NCBI RefSeq assembly: GCF_009882935.1
Contig: NZ_WTVA01000014.1
Coordinates: 62,001-126,000 of the forward strand
Length of the DNA stretch: 64,000 nucleotides
Reading direction: 5' to 3'
Origin: Sneathiella chungangensis
Lineage (GTDB): Bacteria > Pseudomonadota > Alphaproteobacteria > Sneathiellales > Sneathiellaceae
The position numbers and the translations under genes were made by a program. This document shows, piece after piece, positions 8,631 through 17,790 of this stretch (position 1 is its first letter; each line of letters opens with the position of its first letter). The notes below the pieces were generated by a model. The model was not told the origin of the DNA. It did not search any database and saw nothing but the letters and a program-made list of their open reading frames with translations.

Positions 8631-9551
8631 TTGAGACATTGGACAGAGGTTAGGCCCATTACTCCAGTACCCGTCAGCCGCCCAAAAGAATATCTGCTGC
8701 TTATCCTTCTGGCGAGCCTTTGGGGATCTTCCTACATGTTTATTCGCATGGGCCTCGAGACTCTGCCGCCAACAACGCTTGTGGCGATGCGGGTAACGGT
8801 CGCCTCGCTTGTTCTCCTGGTAGTCATATGGCGGCAGGGATATCGTCTGCCGACGGACCTCGACAGCTGGAAGAACTTTGCCATCCAGTCTTTTCTCAAC
8901 AGCTTTGGTGCATGGACATTGCTCGCCTGGGGACAGCAATATGTCGAAAGCGGGCTGGCGACGGTGCTGAATTCAACCTCGCCAATTTTCGTTTTCCTGC
9001 TGACCTGGCTGGTAACGAAACATGAGGCGGTCAGTCTTCGCAAGATTACGGGAGCAATTATCGGCTTGATGGGGATAGTACTGATTATCGGGGTCGACGC
9101 ATTGCAAAGTCTCGGTCAGGAAGTTGTCGCGCAGTTGGCAATCCTGTTTAGCGCCATGCTCTATGGCTACGCGGCCATTCGTGGCCAGAAATTTTCCCAT
9201 CTTCCATCGACGGTCACGGCCGCCGGTGTGATGATCTTTGCGTCCGTCGTCCTGATCCCGGCCAGCATCGTGATCGATCAGCCATGGACCTTGTCTCCCT
9301 CCCTTAAATCACTGACAGCAATCGCCACGCTTGGCACCTTCGGGACCGCCGTTGCCCTGCTTCTGTATTTCCGGCTGATCAATACGCTGGGGTCCCTGAA
9401 TACAGCGAGCCAGAGCTATCTCCGGATGGGTATTGGTGTGATGCTTGGCCTCGTCATATTTGGCGAGCAGCTTTCCCTAATTGTCGCAATGGGTGTCGTC
9501 ATCTCAATTCTTGGTGTCGCGCTCATCAACATACCGGCGAAGCAACGCTAA
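8631..9551 (+). CDS. DMT-superfamily (EamA) transporter
   Basis: A roughly 300-residue inner-membrane transporter with ten hydrophobic segments in two EamA repeats (about 15-150 and 165-300). LLILLASLWGSSYMFIRMG is the typical first segment. The start is uncertain: TTG 8631 is the first candidate, has no clear ribosome site, and the next Met is inside the first membrane segment. The substrate is unknown. It shares little with the other EamA protein in the window apart from the fold. Its stop overlaps the convergent mobA stop by 4 nt (9548-9551), so no terminator separates the two genes. Confidence 0.88.
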   Translation: MRHWTEVRPITPVPVSRPKEYLLLILLASLWGSSYMFIRMGLETLPPTTLVAMRVTVASLVLLVVIWRQGYRLPTDLDSWKNFAIQSFLNSFGAWTLLAWGQQYVESGLATVLNSTSPIFVFLLTWLVTKHEAVSLRKITGAIIGLMGIVLIIGVDALQSLGQEVVAQLAILFSAMLYGYAAIRGQKFSHLPSTVTAAGVMIFASVVLIPASIVIDQPWTLSPSLKSLTAIATLGTFGTAVALLLYFRLINTLGSLNTASQSYLRMGIGVMLGLVIFGEQLSLIVAMGVVISILGVALINIPAKQR

Positions 9552-10177
9552 AGCCGCCCCTTCTCCAAGCGGCCGCGGGCAACCTCCAGATCTTCCGGAC
9601 GATTGATATTGAAGAAAGGATCTCCGTCACTGTCGTGCCATTCAACCTCGATCCGATTATAGCGTTCGGCGAATACAAGGATCTTTCGCAAATCCTCCTC
9701 AACAAGTGCCCTGCGAAGGTCGGCCGCAAGCGAGAGTGGCCAAAGCGCAACGACCGGATGCACGCGGCCAACGGATCTTGCCATGACGATTGTCTCGCCA
9801 TTATCACCGAGCGGGGCCGTCAGGCGGGCAACGAGATCGGGCGGAATAAACGGGGCGTCGGTCGGAACGCTGAGCATATGGCTGGCCGTCAACCCCTTTG
9901 CATTGAAATGTTCCAGCCCCGTCAATATTCCGGCAAGCGGGCCCGCAAAGCCACCGACGCTGTCGGGCAATATGGGTAGCTCTGGTGGGCCCAGATCATC
10001 CACCCGCATATTCATATTGAGCACCATTTCACCAACTTGCGGCCGCAACGTATCAATAATTCGGTGCAACAGGCTTTGACCGCCGAGTTCCTGAAGGAAT
10101 TTTGCCCCGCCTCCCATGCGCCGGGACAATCCGCCTGCAAGCAACAGGCAGGGAAATTTCTCGGGATATTTAGTCAT
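9548..10177 (-). CDS. mobA: molybdenum cofactor guanylyltransferase MobA
   Basis: Transfers GMP from GTP to Mo-molybdopterin to form the MGD cofactor used by formate dehydrogenase. The N-terminal nucleotide-binding signature LAGGLSRRMGGGAKFL and the later DAPFIPPDLV segment (metal-binding DxP) are present; the length of 209 residues is normal. ATG 10177 is chosen: it overlaps the end of fdhD by 8 nt, while a longer frame would run back deep into fdhD. The fdhD-mobA pair and the formate dehydrogenase at the left edge belong to one functional group. Confidence 0.93.
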   Translation of the reverse strand: MTKYPEKFPCLLLAGGLSRRMGGGAKFLQELGGQSLLHRIIDTLRPQVGEMVLNMNMRVDDLGPPELPILPDSVGGFAGPLAGILTGLEHFNAKGLTASHMLSVPTDAPFIPPDLVARLTAPLGDNGETIVMARSVGRVHPVVALWPLSLAADLRRALVEEDLRKILVFAERYNRIEVEWHDSDGDPFFNINRPEDLEVARGRLEKGRL

Positions 10178-11039
10178 TGGCGGCCTTGCGGCGATACTTC
10201 CTCGGCTCATCCGGAATTGCGGACGGGTCGGCATCATAAATCAGACGGTTCGCCCCGGACAGGCAGACGAACCGCTTCCCCTTGGCGCGGCCGATCAGCG
10301 TCAGGCCCGCCTGGCGCGCCAGATCAACGCCCCAAGCCGTAAAGCCGGAGCGCGAAATAACAATCGGAATTTGCATCTGTACGGTTTTGATAACCATCTC
10401 CGACGTCAAACGGCCCGTAGTGTAGAAAATCTTGGATTTCGGAGAAATGCCATGGCGCCACATGTAACCGGCAATCTTGTCGATAGCGTTATGTCGGCCG
10501 ACATCCTCCATATAGATAAGTGGCCGATCTTCTTCACAAAGAACGCAGCCATGAATGGCGCCCGCCTCCAGATAAAGCGACGGTTGCTGATTGATCTTGC
10601 GTGAAAGACCGTAGATCCAGGAGGTCTTCAATACGGCATCCGGATCAAGAACAATCTCTTCGAACTTCTCCATAACATCGCCGAAAACCGTCCCTTGCGC
10701 GCAACCCGAGGTCTGCGTTTTCTTCTTCAGCTTTTCTTCGAAATCGGTCTCATGCCCGGTCCGCACCACGACGACGCCAAGATCATCGTCGTAATCTATC
10801 CCGGTTACGTCATCCTCAGTGCGCAGCATGTTCTGGTTCAACAGGTATCCAAGCGCAAGATATTCCGGATAGTCACCGATCGTCATCATCGTCACGATCT
10901 CCTGACCATTCAAAAACAACGTCAGCGGCTTTTCGACGACGACGGGCAGCCGTACCTCGGCTCCGTTCTGGTCGATACCGTCCAACGGTTCACTGAGACC
11001 CGCTGCCTTGGGATCGGGAGTGATCGTAAATTCCTTCAT
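10170..11039 (-). CDS. fdhD: formate dehydrogenase accessory sulfurtransferase FdhD
   Basis: Passes sulfur from a cysteine desulfurase to the molybdenum cofactor, a step required for formate dehydrogenase activity. The 289-residue protein contains the family segments NGQEIVTMMTIGDYPEYLALGY (quoted in part as IGDYPEYLALGYLL), EDVGRHNAIDKIAGYM and FYTTGRLTSEMVIK. Only one cysteine is in the mobile loop (QTSGCAQGTVFG), where the E. coli protein has a CxxC pair. It is translationally coupled to mobA. The 127-nt gap to the divergent acyltransferase gene holds its promoter, which I could not pinpoint. Confidence 0.94.
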   Translation of the reverse strand: MKEFTITPDPKAAGLSEPLDGIDQNGAEVRLPVVVEKPLTLFLNGQEIVTMMTIGDYPEYLALGYLLNQNMLRTEDDVTGIDYDDDLGVVVVRTGHETDFEEKLKKKTQTSGCAQGTVFGDVMEKFEEIVLDPDAVLKTSWIYGLSRKINQQPSLYLEAGAIHGCVLCEEDRPLIYMEDVGRHNAIDKIAGYMWRHGISPKSKIFYTTGRLTSEMVIKTVQMQIPIVISRSGFTAWGVDLARQAGLTLIGRAKGKRFVCLSGANRLIYDADPSAIPDEPRKYRRKAAND

Positions 11040-11166
11040 AAGATACCGTAAAACCGGGGAATTTCTTTGTTTCTTGTTTCGTGTTAAAATACCAGTTTAG
11101 CAGGCTGCAGTACGCCTGTCATTTCCGATAGCAGATCATTATACGCATCGGATAGGGCGTTTATTC

Positions 11167-12213
11167 ATGAAATCCAGCGTTTTGGCTGACATCGAGACCG
11201 GGCGTGACAACAACCTGAACCTGATCAGGATGCTGGCGGCTACGGGTGTCCTGATCTCCCATGCCTGGCCGGTCTCGACAGGCGATATCAACCGCCAGCC
11301 GCTCGCCGACATTTTGAACGGCATTGATCTTGGGATGATCAGTGTTTTCATCTTTTTTGCCATTTCGGGATATCTTATTGCGCAGAGCTATGATCGTGAT
11401 CCGGACCTGAAGCGTTTCTGGCTCTCCCGCATCATGCGCATCTTCCCGGCATTGCTTGTCGTCCTGATGATTACGGCGCTGATATTGGCGCCGCTTGTCA
11501 CCATTTCGGAAGTCAACGCGGTTTTGCGCGCCGCACCTGAATATATTATCCGGAATTTTACGCTTTTCTCACTTGAGCAGCGACTTCCCGGCGTATTCAA
11601 GGAAAACCCCGTCGGCGGGTCGACAAATATTCCGCTATGGACATTAAGCCACGAATTGACCTGTTACTTTTCCGTCATGATCCTGGGAATGGCCGGGATT
11701 TTGAAAAATCCGCGGCGCATGCTTTTTATATTGCTTGCCTTCATCACGGCTTACGCGCTCATCCTGTATTTTGAGCCCCAGCAACGTTTGGTCGCGCTCT
11801 CCAAGCTCGCCTATCCGTTCATGATCGGCGTCCTGTTTTTTGTCTGTCGGCATTGGTTGCCGTTAAACTGGATGCTCGGCGGCGGCTTTGTTCTGCTCTC
11901 GCTATTGCTCCACGGCACGTTCCTTTTTCGCGAGATATTCATTTTCTCGCTGGCATATAACATTTTTCTTGTCGCCTACCTTCCGCGAGGTCGCATCCGT
12001 AACTACAACAGATTAGGCGACTACTCTTACGGTATCTATATCTACGCTTTTCCTATACAGCAGCTGGTTGCCTATACGGGCGTTACCAACCCGTTCCTGA
12101 ATATTCTATTGGCCTTTCCGCTTACCCTGACCTGTGCGGTCCTGTCCTGGATCTTCATTGAAAAGCCGTCGCTTGCCGTCGCCAAAAAATTCAAACGGCG
12201 ACAGGTCGCATAG
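11167..12213 (+). CDS. membrane acyltransferase, acyltransferase-3 (OafA-like) family
   Basis: A 348-residue integral membrane protein with about ten hydrophobic segments. Family hallmarks are the N-terminal NLNLIRMLAATGVLISHAWP with its conserved His, the arginine-rich FWLSRIMRIFPALLVV in the next helix, and a C-terminal SYGIYIYAFPIQQL and LSWIFIEKPSLAVAKKF. Members O-acetylate surface glycans, peptidoglycan or small molecules using cytoplasmic acyl-CoA. There is no SGNH domain fused and no glycan gene next to it, so the acceptor is unknown. The ribosome site is weak. It seems to be a single-gene unit. Confidence 0.9.
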   Translation: MKSSVLADIETGRDNNLNLIRMLAATGVLISHAWPVSTGDINRQPLADILNGIDLGMISVFIFFAISGYLIAQSYDRDPDLKRFWLSRIMRIFPALLVVLMITALILAPLVTISEVNAVLRAAPEYIIRNFTLFSLEQRLPGVFKENPVGGSTNIPLWTLSHELTCYFSVMILGMAGILKNPRRMLFILLAFITAYALILYFEPQQRLVALSKLAYPFMIGVLFFVCRHWLPLNWMLGGGFVLLSLLLHGTFLFREIFIFSLAYNIFLVAYLPRGRIRNYNRLGDYSYGIYIYAFPIQQLVAYTGVTNPFLNILLAFPLTLTCAVLSWIFIEKPSLAVAKKFKRRQVA

Positions 12214-12320
12214 TTATAGAAAGGTAAATTTATTTCCCTCGACCGGTTTCGGGAGTGACATCGCGTATTTTATCGATATGTTACGCGCTCAATCCGTTTC
12301 GTTTTATGTAGGACCAGATA

Positions 12321-13091
12321 ATGGCGCTTGACCGTCCAACATTGGTTAAATCAATCGTTAAAATCGCCCGGGAAGCCGGCGACCGGATCATGACAATCTA
12401 TGAAGGTGATTTCGACGTGAAATCCAAGACGGATGAATCACCTGTGACCGAAGCCGATGTTGCGGCGGAAAAAATAATTCTGGAGGGACTGCACGCGCTC
12501 ACGCCCGACATCCCGGTATTGGCCGAGGAAAGTCATGCCGCCGGAAAAGCACCGGATTTGTCAGGCGGACTGTTCTGGCTGGTCGATCCACTCGATGGAA
12601 CGCGGGAATTCATCCACAAACGCGGTGAATTTACCGTCAACATCGCCCTCGTCGAACAGGGCAAGCCGACGATGGGTGTCATTCACATCCCGGCGCGGAA
12701 CATAACCTATTTCGCGGAAGGTCCGGGCAAGGTCTGGCGGCAGGAGGGCGAGACGGCCCCCATCTCGATTGCCGCGCGCAAAGCGCCCGGCGATGGCTTG
12801 ACTGTTGTCGCCAGCCGTTCCCACCGGACACCCGAAACCGACGATTATATCGCAAAGTTCAAAGTCAAAGAGCTGATCTCTGCCGGCTCATCCCTCAAGC
12901 TCTGCCTGGTGGCCGAAGGTAAGGCGGACCTTTACCCGCGCTTCGGACGGACAATGGAATGGGATATCGGCGCCGGGCAGGCAATTCTTGAGGCGGCGGG
13001 CGGCGTTGTCGAAACTCTCGACGGCGCACCGCTCCGCTACGGGAAAGACGGCCATGACAATCCTTACTTCATTGCCAAGGGCTGCCCTTAA
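12321..13091 (+). CDS. cysQ: 3'(2'),5'-bisphosphate nucleotidase CysQ
   Basis: Dephosphorylates 3'-phosphoadenosine 5'-phosphate to AMP, recycling the toxic by-product of sulfate assimilation. The 256-residue protein belongs to the inositol monophosphatase fold: metal-binding EES near residue 72, then WLVDPLDGTREFI near residue 92, and WDIGAGQAILEAAGG near residue 215. AGGA lies 7 nt upstream of ATG 12321. No other sulfur gene is adjacent. It converges with the acuI-like gene with an 11-nt gap. Confidence 0.93.
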   Translation: MALDRPTLVKSIVKIAREAGDRIMTIYEGDFDVKSKTDESPVTEADVAAEKIILEGLHALTPDIPVLAEESHAAGKAPDLSGGLFWLVDPLDGTREFIHKRGEFTVNIALVEQGKPTMGVIHIPARNITYFAEGPGKVWRQEGETAPISIAARKAPGDGLTVVASRSHRTPETDDYIAKFKVKELISAGSSLKLCLVAEGKADLYPRFGRTMEWDIGAGQAILEAAGGVVETLDGAPLRYGKDGHDNPYFIAKGCP

Positions 13092-13102
13092 GACCGTTCA
13101 CC

Positions 13103-14092
13103 TCAGGCGTTGACGTCGATGACCACCCGGCCTTTGATCTGACCTTTCAGGATTTCGCCGGCAAGCGTTGGAAGATTGCTCATCGGCTCAACCCGGGTCA
13201 TATCTGCAAACAGAGATTTATCTAGATCGGTCGCAAGGCGTGACCAGGCTTCGATGCGTTTCTCCCGCGGCGCCATGACGCTATCGACGCCAAGCAGAGA
13301 AACACCGCGCAAAATAAACGGAAGCACCGACGTCGGCAGATCATTGCCGCCCGCAAGACCACATGCGGCGACCGCGCCGCCGTAATTCAGCTGTGCAATG
13401 ACCGCCGCCAGGATCTTGCTGCCGACGCAATCGACTGCGCCAGCCCAGCGCTCCTTGTCAAACGGCCGGCCTTTGCCCATGGTCTCTTCCCGGCTGATGA
13501 CCTCAGCTGCGCCAAGTTTTTTCAGATATTCATGCGTTTCTTCCCGTCCGCTTGATGCGATAACGCGATATCCGAGCTTGGAGAGGATCGCAATAGCGAC
13601 GGAGCCGACACCGCCCGCCGCACCTGTGACGAGAATTTCGCCCTTGTCCGGTGTAATTCCCGCCTTCTCAAGAGCCAATACGCAAAGCATCGAAGTATAG
13701 CCGGCCGTGCCGATCGCCATGGCGTCCTGCATCGAGAAAGAATCCGGCAGCTTGATCAGCCATTCGGATTTCAGTTTTTGCTTCTGGCTATACCCGCCCC
13801 AATGCAGTTCCGACAGGCCGTACCCGTTCACAATGACCTTGTCACCGGGCTTGAATTCCGCCGATTTGCTTTCCAGCACAGTGCCCGCAAGATCGATACC
13901 ACCAACCATGGGAAGGCGCCGCGCGATCCCCTTGCCGGAAACCGCAAGGCCATCCTTGTAGTTCAAGGTCGAATAGGAAATCTCGACAAGGACATCCTCA
14001 TCGGGAAGATCCGCAATCGTCAGATTCTTGAAATTTGCCCGCTGTTTTCCGTCATGCTCTTCGATGACCAGTGCCCTGAAGCTGTCCGTCAT
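13103..14092 (-). CDS. acuI: acrylyl-CoA reductase AcuI/YhdH-type quinone oxidoreductase
   Basis: A 329-residue zinc-free medium-chain reductase. Family landmarks are YSTLNYKDGLAVSGKG near residue 42, GIDLAGTVLES, the NADPH-binding TGAAGGVGSVAIAIL near residue 155, and SVMAPREKRIEAW near residue 278. AcuI uses NADPH to reduce acryloyl-CoA to propionyl-CoA and protects cells from this electrophile; YhdH homologues are very similar. With mmsA and several CoA enzymes nearby, a role in C3 acyl-CoA metabolism is plausible, but the operon itself gives no support since both neighbours are unrelated. Confidence 0.88.
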   Translation of the reverse strand: MTDSFRALVIEEHDGKQRANFKNLTIADLPDEDVLVEISYSTLNYKDGLAVSGKGIARRLPMVGGIDLAGTVLESKSAEFKPGDKVIVNGYGLSELHWGGYSQKQKLKSEWLIKLPDSFSMQDAMAIGTAGYTSMLCVLALEKAGITPDKGEILVTGAAGGVGSVAIAILSKLGYRVIASSGREETHEYLKKLGAAEVISREETMGKGRPFDKERWAGAVDCVGSKILAAVIAQLNYGGAVAACGLAGGNDLPTSVLPFILRGVSLLGVDSVMAPREKRIEAWSRLATDLDKSLFADMTRVEPMSNLPTLAGEILKGQIKGRVVIDVNA

Positions 14093-14259
14093 GCCATTTT
14101 CCTTTATTTTTTATCGAAATTTCCCCTGTTATAGCCTGTTCCACCGCGTCAATGAAACTCAAATTTCATAAGCAATTGTTTTTTAATGTGTATCTTCTAC
14201 AATTGTTAACCTGAGCACTATGGCTCCTCTTTGTCGCTTTAAAGGAACTGGAGTTGCAC

Positions 14260-14523
14260 ATGTTAGAAATGGAGAGAAAATTAAAAGGATATGTCCTGAC
14301 AACTGCTGAAATTCTGTACCATCTTCCCGATTACCCGGAGTTTCTGCAGACCTATATCTGGCAGGAATATGATTTGGCCCCGAAATATCCGACGCTTCGG
14401 AAATTTCTTGATTTTTGGGAAAAAGAACTCGACGGCCGTCTGCATTCGGTGCGGTTTGCATCAAACAAGCTGATTTATCCGAACGAACTCCGCTTCGCCG
14501 ACGAGCAATATAAAGTGCATTGA
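14260..14523 (+). CDS. usg: Usg family protein
   Basis: An 87-residue conserved alphaproteobacterial protein of unknown function, named after a gene seen near tryptophan genes. Recognised by LKGYVLTTAEILYHLPDYP, YIWQEYDLAPKYPTL and KFLDFWEKELDGRLHSVR. ATG 14260 is chosen because GGAG lies 6 nt upstream; the TTG two codons earlier overlaps that site. No catalytic motif, signal or membrane segment is visible. It stands alone here, with no trp gene in the window. Confidence 0.82.
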   Translation: MLEMERKLKGYVLTTAEILYHLPDYPEFLQTYIWQEYDLAPKYPTLRKFLDFWEKELDGRLHSVRFASNKLIYPNELRFADEQYKVH

Positions 14524-14764
14524 CGTCGCAACAGACAAATTCTTAATAACCGCCCCGCGCCACAACGTGTTTGACCGCGACTTAAAGGCAAGGCGTCCCC
14601 GAACTCGGGGCCAGCAGGCGAACACGCCCGCATGGATTTTGATAATCCCGGTAGCTGTCGCCCAGCCGCCATGTTTGCGCCCCCTAAAATAAAAATAAGT
14701 GAAAATTGGTTCCGGCGTATAATTGGCCTACAATTCGCATTCCGACTACGAGAGGAACAAGCGC

Positions 14765-15154
14765 ATGAAGCTGGGCCCCCTGGACCACGTCAATATTCGC
14801 ACCGCCAACCTTGAGAACATGATCGACTGGTACTGCGGCGTTCTCGGAATGACTGTTGGAAAACGTCCCCCGTTCGGATTTCCGGGTGCCTGGCTCTATA
14901 CCGGCGACCAGGCGGCCGTGCATCTGATCGGCGTGGATAATCCGGCGTCAGGAGACGATCCGCGCCTTGAACATTTCGCCTTTTCGGCAAGTGGTCTTAC
15001 ATCTTTTCTTCAAACCCTTGAGGAGCGACAGGTTGGCTATCGAATGGGGCGTGTGCCGGAATTTGACATCCTTCAGGTCAATATTTTCGATCCGGACGGC
15101 AATCATATTCATGTCGATTTCACAGGCCCCGAAACGGCGGGACACGCTGTCTGA
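14765..15154 (+). CDS. VOC (glyoxalase/bleomycin resistance) family protein
   Basis: A 129-residue single-domain vicinal-oxygen-chelate protein. LDHVNIRTANLENMIDWYCGVLGM opens with the usual first metal His (quoted in part: LDHVNIRTANL), and further metal ligands are likely the His of EHFAFSASG and the Glu or Asp in NIFDPDGNHIHVDF. ATG 14765 is preceded by GAGAGGAA. Members include glyoxalases, dioxygenases and isomerases and the substrate cannot be read from sequence. It is convergent with pyrC and has no clear operon partner. Confidence 0.85.
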   Translation: MKLGPLDHVNIRTANLENMIDWYCGVLGMTVGKRPPFGFPGAWLYTGDQAAVHLIGVDNPASGDDPRLEHFAFSASGLTSFLQTLEERQVGYRMGRVPEFDILQVNIFDPDGNHIHVDFTGPETAGHAV

Positions 15155-15207
15155 CGGAGAAAAGGCTTGCGGAGATCACGGCCAGTTTTTCCGATCGCAT
15201 GACTTTT

Positions 15208-16302
15208 TTATGACGTGAGTACGCCGGCAAACCGCCAACCGACTATTTCCCCCGCAAGAAACGGAACAACGTCGCCATTTGGCGTTTTGACTATCTCCTC
15301 CGCTGTCGTCTCGACTGGTTCGAGAACAATCCGCCCCTCATTGAGCGGAAGGCCGTAGAAGCGCGGACCGAATTCCGACGCAAATGCCTCCAGCCTGCCA
15401 AGGGCGCCCTCCTCCTCAAAAACGGTGGCGTAGCTTTCCAGCGCATAGGGCGCGTTGAACAGACCGGCGCAGCCGCAGGCCGATTCCTTATCCTTAACCA
15501 GGTGTGGCGCGCTGTCCGTGCCGAGGAAGAATTTCGGCGAGCCGGATGTCGCCGCCTTTCGCAGCGCGAGACGATGTCTTTCCCGCTTGGCGATTGGCAG
15601 GCAGTAGTAATGCGGCCGGATGCCGCCTTTGAAGATCGCATTTCGATTGAAACTGAGGTGGTGCGGCGTAATCGTCGCGGCGATATTGGGCCCGCTTTCT
15701 AAAACGAATGCGGCGGCCTCCGCGGTCGTGATATGTTCGAACACCACTTTTAGATCGGGGAAATCTTTCAGCAGGCCCGTCATGACTCGCTCGACAAAAA
15801 CAGCTTCCCGGTCGAAGATATCAACGTCCGACGCTGTCACTTCCCCATGCACCAGCAGCGGCATTTTGATGCGCTGCATTACCTCGAGCACCTGATATAT
15901 CTTTCGGATATCGGTAACGCCATGGCTCGAGTTCGTTGTTGCATTGGCCGGATAAAGTTTGGCGGCGGTGAAAACGCCGGCCTGATGCCCACTCTCGACC
16001 TCTTTGGGGTCGATGCTGTCGGTCAGATAACAGGTCATCAATGGCGAGAAATCTGCGTCCGCGGGCAACGCGGCGCGTATTCTATCCCGGTAGCTCTTGG
16101 CATACTTCACCGTCGTTATGGGCGGCGTCAGATTCGGCATTACTATCGCCCTTGCAAACTGGCGCGCCGTGTAAGCGGCGACAACGTTCAACATGTCTCC
16201 ATCCCGCAGATGGACATGCCAGTCGTCGGGCCGTCTAAGCGTTATGGGCGCTTGCCCGGGTGCCTGAGAGAAGGTCGTCATTCCGGAATCAGTCTGGCTC
16301 AT
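15208..16302 (-). CDS. pyrC: dihydroorotase PyrC
   Basis: Zinc enzyme that closes carbamoyl-aspartate to dihydroorotate in pyrimidine synthesis. The roughly 364-residue class II enzyme shows the metal site [13 protein letters not shown] near residue 28, the carbamylated Lys in [15 protein letters not shown], His in LLVHGE and EHITT, and Asp in [11 protein letters not shown] 16302 is chosen over an in-frame start 8 codons upstream, but the ribosome site is weak and a start at 16281 is possible. It is divergent from ygfZ, so the gap 16303-16435 should hold both promoters. Confidence 0.95.
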   Translation of the reverse strand: MSQTDSGMTTFSQAPGQAPITLRRPDDWHVHLRDGDMLNVVAAYTARQFARAIVMPNLTPPITTVKYAKSYRDRIRAALPADADFSPLMTCYLTDSIDPKEVESGHQAGVFTAAKLYPANATTNSSHGVTDIRKIYQVLEVMQRIKMPLLVHGEVTASDVDIFDREAVFVERVMTGLLKDFPDLKVVFEHITTAEAAAFVLESGPNIAATITPHHLSFNRNAIFKGGIRPHYYCLPIAKRERHRLALRKAATSGSPKFFLGTDSAPHLVKDKESACGCAGLFNAPYALESYATVFEEEGALGRLEAFASEFGPRFYGLPLNEGRIVLEPVETTAEEIVKTPNGDVVPFLAGEIVGWRFAGVLTS

Positions 16303-16435
16303 AAATGGGTCCGTTTTAAAGAACAATGGAGATTGCCGGTTTCTTCATAATACGCGAGCCTCCACTTGCCAAGCGCGCGTTCCTGTCTTACCTATTATTA
16401 TCGGCTGCGGAATAACCCTTGGTTTGGAAAGACAA

Positions 16436-17320
16436 ATGGCGAAACTGACTATTGCACCGCTGGAAAGCCGTTCCGTCCTTGTCCTCAACGGGAAAGACGT
16501 CTGGACCTTCCTGCAAAATCTGATCACCAATGACATGAAGAAAGTCAGCGACACGCAGGGTATCTACGCCGCGCTCCTGACCGCCCAGGGGAAATTCCTC
16601 CATGATTTTTTTATCCTGAAATCTGGGGACAGCTACCTACTCGACTGCGCGGCCGCGAGAAAGGATGATTTGATCCGCCGTCTGACACTCTACAAGCTCC
16701 GCGCGGATGTCACCATCAGTGAGGAAACCCGGCAAGTCTATGCGCTTTTTGGCGACGGTTCCCATGCCGCCGCTGAACTTCCCGAAAAACTAGGTACCGT
16801 CAGTGAGAACAATGGTCTCATTTATTTTGCGGACCCGCGGCACCTCGCGCTTGGCATTCGCCTATATTCAAAATCAGTTGATAATACCGCAATCAACTTA
16901 GCAACCGCCATTCCGGCCACGGAATCCGCCTATGATACTTACCGCAGCAGCCTCGGAATCCCCGAGGGCGGACGCGATATCCTGCCCGAGAAAAACTTTC
17001 TTCTGGAAGGAAATTTCGAGGAATTGAATGGTGTCAGCTTCTCCAAAGGCTGCTATGTCGGCCAGGAGTTGACAGCCCGCACGAAGCACCGCGGGAAGGT
17101 CAAAAAGCGGCTTTTCCGGATTGAGTTCGATGGCGAGCTTCAAGAAGGGGACAAGATTTTCGATCAGGGTCGAGAGATTGCAGAGGTCCGGTCATTCGCG
17201 GACGGCCAAGGGCTTGCTCTGGTCCGGCTGGAGGGGTTGGCCGGCGATTCCGACAAATTTGAACCGAAGGGTGTCAAGCTGATACAGCCCGACTACGTCA
17301 ATCTTCCCGCCATAAATTAA
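16436..17320 (+). CDS. ygfZ: folate-binding protein YgfZ (Fe-S cluster repair, GcvT-like)
   Basis: A 294-residue GcvT-fold protein. The YgfZ signature KGCYVGQELTARTKHRG sits near residue 203 and includes the conserved Cys. YgfZ binds tetrahydrofolate and helps assemble or repair certain Fe-S proteins. ATG 16436 is preceded by GGAAAG; an in-frame TTG four codons upstream lies over that site. It opens the rightward housekeeping block that contains thyA and folA, two other folate-linked genes, though an 87-nt gap separates it from the next gene. Confidence 0.93.
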   Translation: MAKLTIAPLESRSVLVLNGKDVWTFLQNLITNDMKKVSDTQGIYAALLTAQGKFLHDFFILKSGDSYLLDCAAARKDDLIRRLTLYKLRADVTISEETRQVYALFGDGSHAAAELPEKLGTVSENNGLIYFADPRHLALGIRLYSKSVDNTAINLATAIPATESAYDTYRSSLGIPEGGRDILPEKNFLLEGNFEELNGVSFSKGCYVGQELTARTKHRGKVKKRLFRIEFDGELQEGDKIFDQGREIAEVRSFADGQGLALVRLEGLAGDSDKFEPKGVKLIQPDYVNLPAIN

Positions 17321-17407
17321 TAGAGAACGGAATCCATCTTGCCTTGAACGGTAAATTCCACTATAAAAATAGAACAAAACATGAACATTTATAATTGGGG
17401 AGATAAA

Positions 17408-17779
17408 ATGCTGGACCATGTATCTATAGGCATTACCGACCGGCAGAAATCCAAGACCTTTTATGACGCGGTGTTGTCCACGATCGGCCTTACGAAAGTT
17501 GCTGATTACGGCGAAACTGTCGCCTATGGCCCGTCCCGGAAAGATCCGTTTTTCTGGCTAGTCGAGCAGGCGGATATTGGCAGGTCCCAAGGATTTCATT
17601 GTGCGTTCCGCGCGCCGGACAGGGCCTCTATTCACGCCTTTCATGCCGCCGCACTTGCCAACGGCGGTATCGATAATGGTGGCCCCGGCAAAAGGGACTA
17701 TGAGGAAAACTATTATGCGGCATTTGTCCTTGATCCTGACGGGAATAAGATTGAAGCTGTTTGCTTCAAGCCGGATTAG
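17408..17779 (+). CDS. VOC family protein
   Basis: A 123-residue vicinal-oxygen-chelate protein: LDHVSIGITDRQKSKTFYD at the N-terminus, FHCAFRAPDRASIHAFH in the middle and FVLDPDGNKIEAVC at the end, giving the usual His/Glu metal ligands. ATG 17408 follows GGGGAGA at a good distance; the earlier in-frame ATG at 17381 has none. It sits 11 nt before a metallo-hydrolase gene, so the two may act in one detoxification step (glyoxalase I- and II-like folds side by side), but that pairing is only suggestive. Confidence 0.86.
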   Translation: MLDHVSIGITDRQKSKTFYDAVLSTIGLTKVADYGETVAYGPSRKDPFFWLVEQADIGRSQGFHCAFRAPDRASIHAFHAAALANGGIDNGGPGKRDYEENYYAAFVLDPDGNKIEAVCFKPD

Positions 17780-17790
17780 GAAAGTATTGG

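Noticed and set aside
14597-14610. CCCCG-AACT-CGGGG hairpin after usg as a terminator
   Set aside because: The stem has only 5 bp and no U-run follows.
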